Part shown: positions 1 to 7,425 of the stretch, one piece after another
Layout: each line of letters begins with the position of its first letter
Position numbering within the stretch: the first letter of the stretch is position 1
Source of the DNA: Azoarcus sp. CIB
Lineage (GTDB): Bacteria; Pseudomonadota; Gammaproteobacteria; Burkholderiales; Rhodocyclaceae
Assembly: GCF_001190925.1 (NCBI RefSeq)
Contig: NZ_CP011072.1
Coordinates: forward strand, 4,526,001 to 4,590,000
Length of the DNA: 64,000 nt
Reading direction: 5' to 3'
Position numbers and translations under genes: made by a program
The notes under the pieces: model-generated
The model's database searches: none
What the model saw: only the letters and a program-made list of their open reading frames with translations
Told to the model about the DNA's origin: nothing

Positions 1-8
1 CCTCCATT
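1..8 (-). promoter_or_regulatory. Ribosome binding site of a gene lying off the left edge
   Basis: The minus strand reads AATGGAGG and then leaves the window. GGAGG is a strong Shine-Dalgarno sequence, so the next minus-strand gene of the liv cluster probably starts within about ten bases of the edge. It could be a substrate-binding protein or a second ATPase. This is an inference from the motif and the gene order; no coding sequence is visible. Confidence 0.45.
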
Positions 9-83
9 ATTTTCGATGGCACTTGCGGCGTGCCTGCCGTTTTCTTGCCCAACCACGACTACGTTGAACCGGGGCCTTCTGCG

Positions 84-1148
84 TCAGTGCGGGAAGGGCC
101 ACAGGCGCATCTTCTGCTTGCCAATGCTCCACAGCTTCGCCAGCCCGTGCGGCTCGGCGATCAGGAAGAACACGATCAGCGCCCCGAAGATCATGTGCAC
201 GAGGTGCGAGGTGGTCGCCGTCGACAACGGGATGCCGAACCAGTGCGGCACCTGGTCGAGGATGATGGGCAGGACCACGATGAAGGCCGCGCCGAAGAAG
301 GCGCCCATGATCGATCCCAGCCCGCCGATGATGACCATGAAGAGCAGCTGGAAGGAGCGGTCGATGCTGAATGCGGCCGGCTCCCACGCGCCCAGATGCA
401 CGAAGGCCCACAGCACGCCGGCGACGCCGACGATGAAGGAACTCACCGCGAAGGCGGTCAGCTTCGCGTACACCGGACGGATGCCGATCACTGCCGCGGC
501 GACGTCCATGTCGCGGATCGCCATCCACTGCCGGCCGGTGGCGCTGCGCGTCAGGTTCTTGGCCGCGAGCGCGAACACGCACACGACCGTCAGGCAGAAC
601 AGGTACTTCGCGACGGGCGACTCGATCGGCACGCCGAAGACGTTGAGGCCGGCGACACTGACGGAACCCGAGGTCGAGTTGTTCGTGAACCAGCTCACGC
701 GCAGGAAGGCCCAGTCGGTAAAGAACTGTGCCGCGAGCGTCGCGACCGCGAGGTACAGGCCCTTGATGCGCAGCGAGGGGATGCCGAACAGCACCCCGAC
801 CACGGTCGCCGTCAGCCCCCCGAGCAGCATCGCGACGATCAGCGGCATGCCGTCGATGCGCACCAGGAAGTTGTACGCCGCGTAGGCGCCCACCGCCATG
901 AAGGCGCCGGTGCCGAGCGAGATCTGGCCGCAGTAGCCAACCAGGATGTTCAGCCCTAGCGCGGCGAGCGCTAGGATCAGGAAGGGGATCAGCACGGCGC
1001 GGAACAAGTATTCCGAACCGGTCATCGGCATCACGACGAAGGCGACGAGGAGCAGCAGGCCGATCGCCAGGCGGTCCTGGGCGATGGGGAAAATCTGCTG
1101 GTCGGCCGCGTAGCTCGTCTTGAACTGGCCGTTTTCTCTATAGAGCAT
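84..1148 (-). CDS. livM: Branched-chain amino acid ABC transporter permease, LivM type
   Basis: This 354-residue inner-membrane protein has many hydrophobic segments and the family features of LivM permeases, including the conserved stretch LGLNILVGYCGQISLGTGAF near residues 63-82. With LivH it would form the transmembrane channel of a HAAT-family importer for branched-chain amino acids or, as often in this group, for aromatic or other carboxylic acids. It follows livH with a 30-base gap. The start is preceded by GGGAGAG. Neighbouring livG and a FAA1-type CoA ligase suggest uptake coupled to CoA activation, but the substrate cannot be read from the sequence. Confidence 0.9.
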   Translation of the reverse strand: MLYRENGQFKTSYAADQQIFPIAQDRLAIGLLLLVAFVVMPMTGSEYLFRAVLIPFLILALAALGLNILVGYCGQISLGTGAFMAVGAYAAYNFLVRIDGMPLIVAMLLGGLTATVVGVLFGIPSLRIKGLYLAVATLAAQFFTDWAFLRVSWFTNNSTSGSVSVAGLNVFGVPIESPVAKYLFCLTVVCVFALAAKNLTRSATGRQWMAIRDMDVAAAVIGIRPVYAKLTAFAVSSFIVGVAGVLWAFVHLGAWEPAAFSIDRSFQLLFMVIIGGLGSIMGAFFGAAFIVVLPIILDQVPHWFGIPLSTATTSHLVHMIFGALIVFFLIAEPHGLAKLWSIGKQKMRLWPFPH

Positions 1149-1178
1149 GTAGAAACTCTCCCGGGATGTGCCGCCGCG

Positions 1179-2108
1179 TCAGACGCGGTCGATGATTTTT
1201 TCGCCGAACAGGCCCTGCGGACGCACCAGCAGGAAGCCCAGCGCCAGGACGTAGGCGAACCAGATCTCGATGCCGCCGCCGAAGAAGGAACCGAGGTAGA
1301 TCTCCGACAGCTTCTCGCCGACGCCGATGATCAGGCCGCCGAGGATCGCCCCGGGCACCGACGTCAGGCCACCCAGGATCACCACCGGCAACGCCTTCAG
1401 CGCCACGAGCGAGAGCGAGAACTGCACCCCGAGCTTGGAGCCCCAGATGATGCCGGCGACCAGCGCGGCGAAGCCCGCGACCGACCACACGATCACCCAG
1501 ATGCGGTTCAGCGGGATGCCGATCGACTGGGCGGCCTGATGGTCGTCGGCCACCGCGCGCAGCGCCCGGCCGGTCGCGGTCTTCTGGAAGAACAGCGCCA
1601 GCGCCAGCACCAGCGCGGCGGAGATGAGCGCGGCGACGAGGTCCTCCTTGCTGATCAGGAGTCCGCCCTCGAACGTGCCTTCGAGGATCATCGCCGGATC
1701 CTTGGGCATGCCGACGTTGATGCTGTAGATGTCGTTGCCGAACAGCGTCTGGCCGAGGCCGTCGAGGAAGTAGCTGATGCCCAGGGTCGCCATCAGCAGC
1801 GTGATGCCTTCCTGGTTCACCAGCTTGGACAGGCACAGGCGCTCGATCAACCACGCAAGCACGATCATCAGCGCCATCGCGACGATGAACGCGAGCAGGT
1901 TCGCGAGCAGCAGGCTCTCGAAGCCCAGCCACTTCGGAATCCACTCGGCGAAACGCGCCATCGCGAGTGCCGCGAACAGCACCATCGCGCCCTGCGCAAA
2001 GTTGAACACGCCCGAGGCCTTGTAGATCAGCACGAAGCCGAGTGCGATCAGCGAATACAACATGCCGGCCATCAAGCCGCCGAACAAGGTTTCAAGAAAG
2101 AATCCCAT
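1179..2108 (-). CDS. livH: Branched-chain amino acid ABC transporter permease, LivH type
   Basis: This is a 309-residue polytopic membrane protein. The conserved LivH core is visible, for example the N-terminal MLYSLIALGFVLIYKASGVF stretch and the loop with GRALRAVADDHQAAQSIGI that contacts the ATPase. The start was placed at 2108, preceded by GGGAG. The open frame extends far upstream, but that part is out-of-frame antisense-like sequence over livG. It lies 14 bases downstream of livG and forms the second permease subunit of the same importer. No LivK or LivF gene is in the window; they may lie to the left. Confidence 0.9.
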   Translation of the reverse strand: MGFFLETLFGGLMAGMLYSLIALGFVLIYKASGVFNFAQGAMVLFAALAMARFAEWIPKWLGFESLLLANLLAFIVAMALMIVLAWLIERLCLSKLVNQEGITLLMATLGISYFLDGLGQTLFGNDIYSINVGMPKDPAMILEGTFEGGLLISKEDLVAALISAALVLALALFFQKTATGRALRAVADDHQAAQSIGIPLNRIWVIVWSVAGFAALVAGIIWGSKLGVQFSLSLVALKALPVVILGGLTSVPGAILGGLIIGVGEKLSEIYLGSFFGGGIEIWFAYVLALGFLLVRPQGLFGEKIIDRV

Positions 2109-2122
2109 TGCGAAGCTCCCGC

Positions 2123-2965
2123 TCAGTGCGACGTGCCGAGATAGGCACGGATGACATCCTCGTTGGCGCGCACCTCTTCGGGCACGCCGTCGCCGATCTT
2201 CTTGCCGTAGTCGAGCACGACGACGCGGTCGGAGATGTCCATCACGACCCCCATGTCGTGCTCGATGAGCACGATCGTCGTGCCGAACTGGTCGTTCACA
2301 TCGAGGATGAAGCGGCACATGTCCTGCTTTTCCTCGACGTTCATGCCCGCCATCGGCTCGTCGAGGAGCAGCAGGCTGGGCTCGGCAGCGAGCGCGCGGC
2401 CGAGCTCGACGCGCTTCTGCAGGCCGTAGGGCAGGGCGCCGACCGGCGTCTTGCGGATGTCCTGGATCTCGAGGAAGTCGACAATCTCCTCGACCTTTAC
2501 GCGGTGCTCGATCTCCTCCTTCTGCGCGCGGCCCCAGTACAACGCATGGGCGAGCAGGCCGCACTTCATCTTCAGGTTGCGCCCGGTCATGATGTTGTCG
2601 AGCACGCTCATGCCCTTGAACAGCGCGATGTTCTGGAAGGTGCGCGCGATACCCTGCGCGGCCGCCATGTGCGGCTCCATCCTGCGGCGCTCCTCGCCGC
2701 GAAACAGGATGCGCCCCTCCTGCGGATGGTAGACGCCGTTGATCACGTTCAGCATCGAGCTCTTGCCGGCACCGTTCGGGCCGATGATCGAGCGGATCTC
2801 GTGCTCGCGCACGTTGAAGCTGATATCGGTCAGCGCCTTCACCCCGCCGAAGGACAGCGAAATGTTCTGCAGGTCGAGGACCACGTCGCCGATGCGCCGC
2901 CCCCTCATTTGCGTCGACTCCTGCGTTTGGTCCTGCACTGCCTGCGGCATGTCGTTCATCATCAT
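2123..2965 (-). CDS. livG: Branched-chain amino acid ABC transporter ATPase, LivG type
   Basis: This cytoplasmic ATPase of 280 residues has a Walker A motif (GPNGAGKSS, about residue 58), a signature region (PYGLQKRVELGRALA) and a Walker B motif (LLLLDEPMAGM). The C-terminal extension ending in VIRAYLG is typical of LivG. It powers transport through LivH and LivM. Three consecutive ATG codons (2965, 2962, 2959) follow GAGGGGAGGGCG, so the exact start is uncertain by two residues. It begins 10 bases after the acyl-CoA synthetase gene, which argues for co-transcription with that gene. Confidence 0.92.
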   Translation of the reverse strand: MMMNDMPQAVQDQTQESTQMRGRRIGDVVLDLQNISLSFGGVKALTDISFNVREHEIRSIIGPNGAGKSSMLNVINGVYHPQEGRILFRGEERRRMEPHMAAAQGIARTFQNIALFKGMSVLDNIMTGRNLKMKCGLLAHALYWGRAQKEEIEHRVKVEEIVDFLEIQDIRKTPVGALPYGLQKRVELGRALAAEPSLLLLDEPMAGMNVEEKQDMCRFILDVNDQFGTTIVLIEHDMGVVMDISDRVVVLDYGKKIGDGVPEEVRANEDVIRAYLGTSH

Positions 2966-2975
2966 CGCCCTCCCC

Positions 2976-4952
2976 TCACGCCGCCTGCTTCGCCGCCTGC
3001 GGCGCGAAGGTCTTCACTTCCTCGATGCGCAGGTCCGCGCTGATGCGTCCCTCGCGCCCGTCCTCGTACTTCACGACGGTCTCGATGTGTTGCGTCTGCT
3101 TGCCCTCGAACAGCGCCTCGATCAGCTCCGCGTAGCGCTCGCTGACGAAGTTGCGACGCACCTTGCGCGTGCGGGTCAATTCGCCGTCGTCGGCGTCGAG
3201 CTCCTTGTGCAGGATCAGGAAGCGTTTGACCTGCGAGCCGCTCATCTGCGGATCGGCAGCAAGATCGGCGTTGACCTTCTCGACGCAGTCACGGATCAGC
3301 TCATACACCGCCGGCTGCGACGCGAGATCGGTGTAGCCGGAGTACCCCAGCCCGCGCCGCTCGGCCCAGTTGCCGACCGCCTCGAGGTCGATGTTGATGA
3401 AGGCGGTGACGCAGTCGCGGCCGTTGCCGAAGGTCACGGCCTCCTTCACATGCTGGAAGAACTTGAGCTTGTTCTCGATGTAGTTGGGCGCGAACATCGA
3501 ACCGTCGCTGAGCTTGCCGACGTCCTTGGCGCGGTCGATGATCTTCAGGTGGCCGTCCTCGTCGAAGTAGCCCGCGTCGCCGGTCATGAAGTAGCCCTCG
3601 GCGTTGATCGACTCGGCGGTCGCATCGGGGCGCTTGTAGTAGGCCTTCAGCAGCATCGGCCCCTTCACGAGGATCTCGCCGTTGTCGGCGAGCTTCACCT
3701 CGACGAAGGGCGCAGGCTTGCCGACCGAATCGAGCTTGATCTGGCCGTCCGGCTGCAGGCACACGTAGGCGCAGGTCTCGGTCTGGCCATAGAGCTGCTT
3801 GAGGTTCACGCCAATGGAGCGATAGAAGCGGAAGAGATCCGGCCCGATCGCCGCACCCGCGGTATAGGCCACGCGGATGCGACTCATGCCCAGCACGTTC
3901 TTCAGCGGGCCGTAGACCAGCAGGTTGCCGAGCGCATACTGCAGGCGGTCGCCCGCGGACACCGGCTTGCCGTCGAGGATGTCGGCCCCGCAGCGGCGGG
4001 CGACGTCCATGAAATGCGCGAAGAGCTTGCGCTTGAGCGCGCTCGCATCCTCCATGCGGATCATCACCTGCGTGAGCAGGTTCTCGAACACGCGCGGCGG
4101 AGCGAAGTAGTAGGTCGGGCCGATCTCGCGCAGGTCGGTCATCACGGTGTCGCCGGATTCCGGGCAGTTGATCGTGAAGCCCGCGACCATCGCCTGAGCG
4201 AAGGAGAACAGGTGGTCGCCCACCCAGGCCATCGGCAGGTAGGACAGGATGTCTTCCTGCTCGGTGAGCTTGTCGAAGCCCATCGCACCGGTCGCCGCGG
4301 CGATGAAGGCCGCATGGGTCTGGCATACCCCCTTGGGCTTGCCGGTCGTCCCCGAGGTGTACAGCATCACCGAGATGTCGTCGCTCGCCCCCTTGGCGAT
4401 CTCCCCGTCGAGGAAATCGGTGTGGTTGCGATCGTGGATGGCGCCCATCTCCTGCAGCTCGTCGAGGCCCTTCAGCATCGGCTGGCTGTAGTGACGCAGC
4501 CCGCGCGGATCGTCGTAGATCACGTGCTCGAGGAAGGGCACCTCGGGGTAGATCTCGAGCATCTTGTCGACCTGCTCCTGATCCTCGACCACGGCAAAGC
4601 GGATCTCCGCGTCCTGCAGCACGTAGGTCATTTCCGCAGCGACCGCGTCCTGATACAGCATCACGGGAATTCCGCCGAGGCACTGGCAGGCGGCCACCGA
4701 CCAGTACAGGCGCGGGCGGTTGTCGCCGATGATCGCGAGCCGGTCGCCGCGCTTGAAGCCCAGCTCCGCCAGCCCGCAGGCGATGGCGCGCACGTTGCGC
4801 GCGACTTCGGCCCAGCTGTAGGTCTGCCAGATGCCGAATTCCTTCTCGCGCATCGCGGGCCGGCCGGGTCGAACCGCCGCATGCTGCATCAGCAGCCGCG
4901 GAAAGGTGTCCAGGGCGGCCGCTTGCTCGGCCAGCCCATTCCTGTCGGACAT
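2976..4952 (-). CDS. AMP-forming long-chain acyl-CoA synthetase (FAA1-type)
   Basis: This 658-residue member of the ANL superfamily activates a carboxylic acid to its CoA thioester through an acyl-adenylate. The P-loop-like motif MLYTSGTTGKPKG and the later motif YFMTGDAGYFDEDGHLKIID are intact, with the A8-type RAKD following. Length and overall pattern match COG1022 (FAA1) enzymes rather than short acetyl-CoA synthetases. The start at 4952 is chosen because AAGGAGGAG lies just upstream; the longer open frame has no signal. Leading a liv-type operon, it probably activates the imported acid. Whether the substrate is fatty, aromatic or terpenoid cannot be decided here. Confidence 0.85.
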   Translation of the reverse strand: MSDRNGLAEQAAALDTFPRLLMQHAAVRPGRPAMREKEFGIWQTYSWAEVARNVRAIACGLAELGFKRGDRLAIIGDNRPRLYWSVAACQCLGGIPVMLYQDAVAAEMTYVLQDAEIRFAVVEDQEQVDKMLEIYPEVPFLEHVIYDDPRGLRHYSQPMLKGLDELQEMGAIHDRNHTDFLDGEIAKGASDDISVMLYTSGTTGKPKGVCQTHAAFIAAATGAMGFDKLTEQEDILSYLPMAWVGDHLFSFAQAMVAGFTINCPESGDTVMTDLREIGPTYYFAPPRVFENLLTQVMIRMEDASALKRKLFAHFMDVARRCGADILDGKPVSAGDRLQYALGNLLVYGPLKNVLGMSRIRVAYTAGAAIGPDLFRFYRSIGVNLKQLYGQTETCAYVCLQPDGQIKLDSVGKPAPFVEVKLADNGEILVKGPMLLKAYYKRPDATAESINAEGYFMTGDAGYFDEDGHLKIIDRAKDVGKLSDGSMFAPNYIENKLKFFQHVKEAVTFGNGRDCVTAFINIDLEAVGNWAERRGLGYSGYTDLASQPAVYELIRDCVEKVNADLAADPQMSGSQVKRFLILHKELDADDGELTRTRKVRRNFVSERYAELIEALFEGKQTQHIETVVKYEDGREGRISADLRIEEVKTFAPQAAKQAA

Positions 4953-5214
4953 ACCATCTCCTCCTTTGGTTTTTATCCTGCGTCTCCACCCGGCCGGATT
5001 TGTCCTTATCGGCTCCGGGGTCCGGCGCAATCGTGTGCGCCGCAGCGTCGGCGGCAGCATCGTTGCTACCGCTCGCGCTTTTGTGTGCGTGCAGTCTCGC
5101 AAGCCATGTTTGCGCAACTGTTTGTGAAATGTAGTGAATTGTTGCAGTCGTCCGGAACGCCTCCGCAACGGCCCGGATGCCGCGCCGCGGCGCCTTGCGC
5201 GCCGGGCCGTGGAC
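4953..5214. other. Intergenic region upstream of the acyl-CoA synthetase operon
   Basis: This stretch must hold the promoter of the minus-strand synthetase-liv operon. It contains an AT-richer part around 5105-5150 with the direct repeat GTGAAAT/GTGAATT, which could be an operator. No convincing -35/-10 pair or small gene was found. Confidence 0.3.
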
Positions 5215-5242
5215 GAAAAAAAGGGGAGGTCGCCCTCCCCTT
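5215..5242 (-). terminator. Rho-independent terminator of the cytochrome operon
   Basis: Read on the minus strand, the stem AAGGGGAGG / CCTCCCCTT encloses a short GCGA loop and is followed by a run of T. It starts 25 bases after the stop codon of the multiheme cytochrome gene, so it ends the minus-strand electron-transfer operon. Confidence 0.85.
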
Positions 5243-5266
5243 CTTCGTTACGCCTTCAGACTGCGA

Positions 5267-7246
5267 TCAGCTGAAGAAACCGGTCACCACCAGCACCAGC
5301 AGCACGAGGCCGACGGTGATCAGCGTGAGGCCGAGGATCACCGAGCTGACATGCAGCTGGCGCGACGGCGCATCGACCAGGTACTTCTCCAGCTCGCCGG
5401 ATTCCACCAGGCGCTGGTAGTGCGCCGGATGCTCGCGCTGGAACTCCTCCAGCGACTGCGTGCCGGTGAACATCACCACGTCCGGCGGCGGCAGCTTGTC
5501 GGGGCGGAAGTGGTTGTTGAAGAAGTGCACCGTGAAGAGGAACACCGCCGCGAGGAAGGCTTCCTCGCCGTGCACCAGCGTGCCGACGTTGAACACCCAG
5601 CCCGGCAGGAAGCTTGCCGTCACATGCGGGAAGGCCAGCATCAGGCCGCTCCAGCCGATGATGTTCACACCCCAGAACACCGCCCAGTAGTCGAACTTTT
5701 CGAAGTAGGTCCAGCGGTCGAACTTCGGCTTCGGCCCCTTCCCGAAGAACCACTTGAACATGCCCACGCAGTCGGCGAGGTCCTTCCAGTTCGGGATCAG
5801 CGAATCCGGCCCGAACCAGCGGAACTTGCGATCACGGAGCAGGCGCGACATCACATACACGAAGTGGATCATGAAGATGCCGACGAAGAGCACGGCGGCG
5901 ACACGGTGGATGATGCCCATCACCTTCGGCCCGCCCAGCGCCGCGGCAACCGTGGGCGCCCACGCGCTGTCGGCGAACATCACGGTCGTGCCGGTCAGCA
6001 CCAGGGTCATCGTCACCAGCGCGAAGCTCAGGTGCGCGATGCGCCAGCCGCTGGCGAAGCGCACGAAGTGCTTCTCGGGAACAATGCCCATACCTTCGGT
6101 ACGCACGTGCGGCACGGCCTTGCGTTCCTTACGTTCCTTCCACTCGCGGTAGTACCACAGACCGCTGTGCAGCCAGAAGAACGCGAACACGCCGATCAGC
6201 AGCGCCTCCATGAATTTTCCGGTCACCCACATGCGCGGATATTTCTCGAAGTCGTGCGTGTTGGCATGCGGGCCGAAGGTCACGAAGCCGGCGGTCGCCG
6301 TGACCATGCCCGGTTTCTTGTCGTCGTGGCACTTCTGGCAGGTCTTCAGGCGGTTGTCCGGATGCACGCGCGACTTCGGATCGTCGCCCGCCTTGATGTT
6401 GTGGCTGCCGTGGCAGTCTGCACACTTGGCCGTATACACGAAGCCGAGGCGGTTCACCTGCCCGTGGTAGGTGTCACGATAGCTGTGCAGCTCGTCCTTG
6501 TGGCAGTCGCCGCAGGCGATCACGTTCTTGAGCTTGAACAGCTCCGACGACGAACTGCGGATCTCGTGCGTGGTGTGGCAGTCGATGCACACCGCGCCCT
6601 TGGGGTCGCCCTTGGCGGTGAGCTGACCGTGCACAGAGTCCGCCAGATCCTCCATGTGGTCCTCGTGACAGGACGTGCCGCAGCTCTCGGGGATGGTCAG
6701 GCGCCACAGGTCGCGCTCGGGCGTGCCGGCGGGCGGCACGGCGAAGTCGTGCGTAGCGTGGCACTGGTTGCACGCGGCCTTCGGACGGTCGGGATAATCC
6801 GCGTCCGGGCGGGCGTGGTACGACTCCTTGTAGGCCGCGATGTTCTCGACGACGACGCCCAGGCGCTCCTTACCGGCGGTCTGGTTGTTCTTCTTCGCCT
6901 CGTCCCACAGCTTCTCGTGGCAGCCGGCACAGTCGGGCTTCGCGGAACTGGCCGCTTTCTCGTGCTTTTCCTTCGCGTCGACGATGTCGGTGTGGCAAGC
7001 GACGCAGTCGAGCTTCGCGTGCACACCCTTCGCGACCTTTGCGGGGTCGACGGCGGGAAGGGCGACCTCTTCGCCTTCCGAATCCTCGATCTTGATTTCC
7101 GGCTTGCCCGCGGCGTGGCAGTTCAGACAGGTGGCGTTATCGAGCGCGGCTGGCGCGTCGCTGCCGGCCGCATGGCCCGCCAAAGGCCAGAGCAGTGCGG
7201 CAGACGCGACCGCCGCCAGCAGGCCCCGAATGTTGCTTGTTTTCAC
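5267..7246 (-). CDS. Inner-membrane multiheme cytochrome c fused to a cytochrome b-like domain
   Basis: This protein has 659 residues with a GTG start at 7246 preceded by GGGAG. After a Sec signal peptide (ending near HAAG, residue 28) come eight CXXCH motifs (first cysteines near 40, 81, 106, 159, 220, 245, 275, 303) plus one CX3CH motif (CGTSCH, 189). From about residue 344 there are roughly six membrane segments with histidines in hydrophobic helices (for example MGIIHRVAAVLF, FTVHFFNNH), as in cytochrome b561/FdhI-type quinol-reacting subunits. Inference: it exchanges electrons between the quinone pool and periplasmic cytochromes, the role CymA plays in Shewanella. It is the last gene of the operon with mtrB and mtrA. 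The function is inferred from architecture and context. Confidence 0.82.
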   Translation of the reverse strand: MKTSNIRGLLAAVASAALLWPLAGHAAGSDAPAALDNATCLNCHAAGKPEIKIEDSEGEEVALPAVDPAKVAKGVHAKLDCVACHTDIVDAKEKHEKAASSAKPDCAGCHEKLWDEAKKNNQTAGKERLGVVVENIAAYKESYHARPDADYPDRPKAACNQCHATHDFAVPPAGTPERDLWRLTIPESCGTSCHEDHMEDLADSVHGQLTAKGDPKGAVCIDCHTTHEIRSSSSELFKLKNVIACGDCHKDELHSYRDTYHGQVNRLGFVYTAKCADCHGSHNIKAGDDPKSRVHPDNRLKTCQKCHDDKKPGMVTATAGFVTFGPHANTHDFEKYPRMWVTGKFMEALLIGVFAFFWLHSGLWYYREWKERKERKAVPHVRTEGMGIVPEKHFVRFASGWRIAHLSFALVTMTLVLTGTTVMFADSAWAPTVAAALGGPKVMGIIHRVAAVLFVGIFMIHFVYVMSRLLRDRKFRWFGPDSLIPNWKDLADCVGMFKWFFGKGPKPKFDRWTYFEKFDYWAVFWGVNIIGWSGLMLAFPHVTASFLPGWVFNVGTLVHGEEAFLAAVFLFTVHFFNNHFRPDKLPPPDVVMFTGTQSLEEFQREHPAHYQRLVESGELEKYLVDAPSRQLHVSSVILGLTLITVGLVLLVLVVTGFFS

Positions 7247-7387
7247 GTTATTGCTCCCGTTTCTCGGCGCGACCAGCGCGCCGCAGACAAAATAAGGGGG
7301 CCGGCACGTCGCACGCCAATCTTCAGACGCGCAAGCGTCATATGTGCTCGTGGGCCCCCTGCCCGGCGACTCCCTGTCCCCGGACGA

Positions 7388-7411
7388 GACCGGGCCGATC
7401 GCGGCCCGGTC
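7388..7411. terminator. Hairpin between mtrB and the membrane cytochrome gene
   Basis: GACCGGGCC and GGCCCGGTC form a perfect 9-bp stem around a 6-base loop, starting 15 bases after the mtrB stop. There is no T tract next to it, so it may stabilise or process the transcript rather than end it. A second arm pair, GGGGGCC near 7350 and GGCCCCC followed by TTATTTT near 7296, could act as a weak terminator within the 179-base gap. Confidence 0.4.
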
Positions 7412-7425
7412 GTTGCTGCCTTGAA

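Noticed and set aside
2739-5420. Very long plus-strand open frame (893 codons) opposite livG and the acyl-CoA synthetase
   Set aside because: It is antisense to clear family proteins, rich in His, Arg, Ala and Val as expected for a shadow frame in high-GC DNA, and has no ribosome binding site or recognisable motif.
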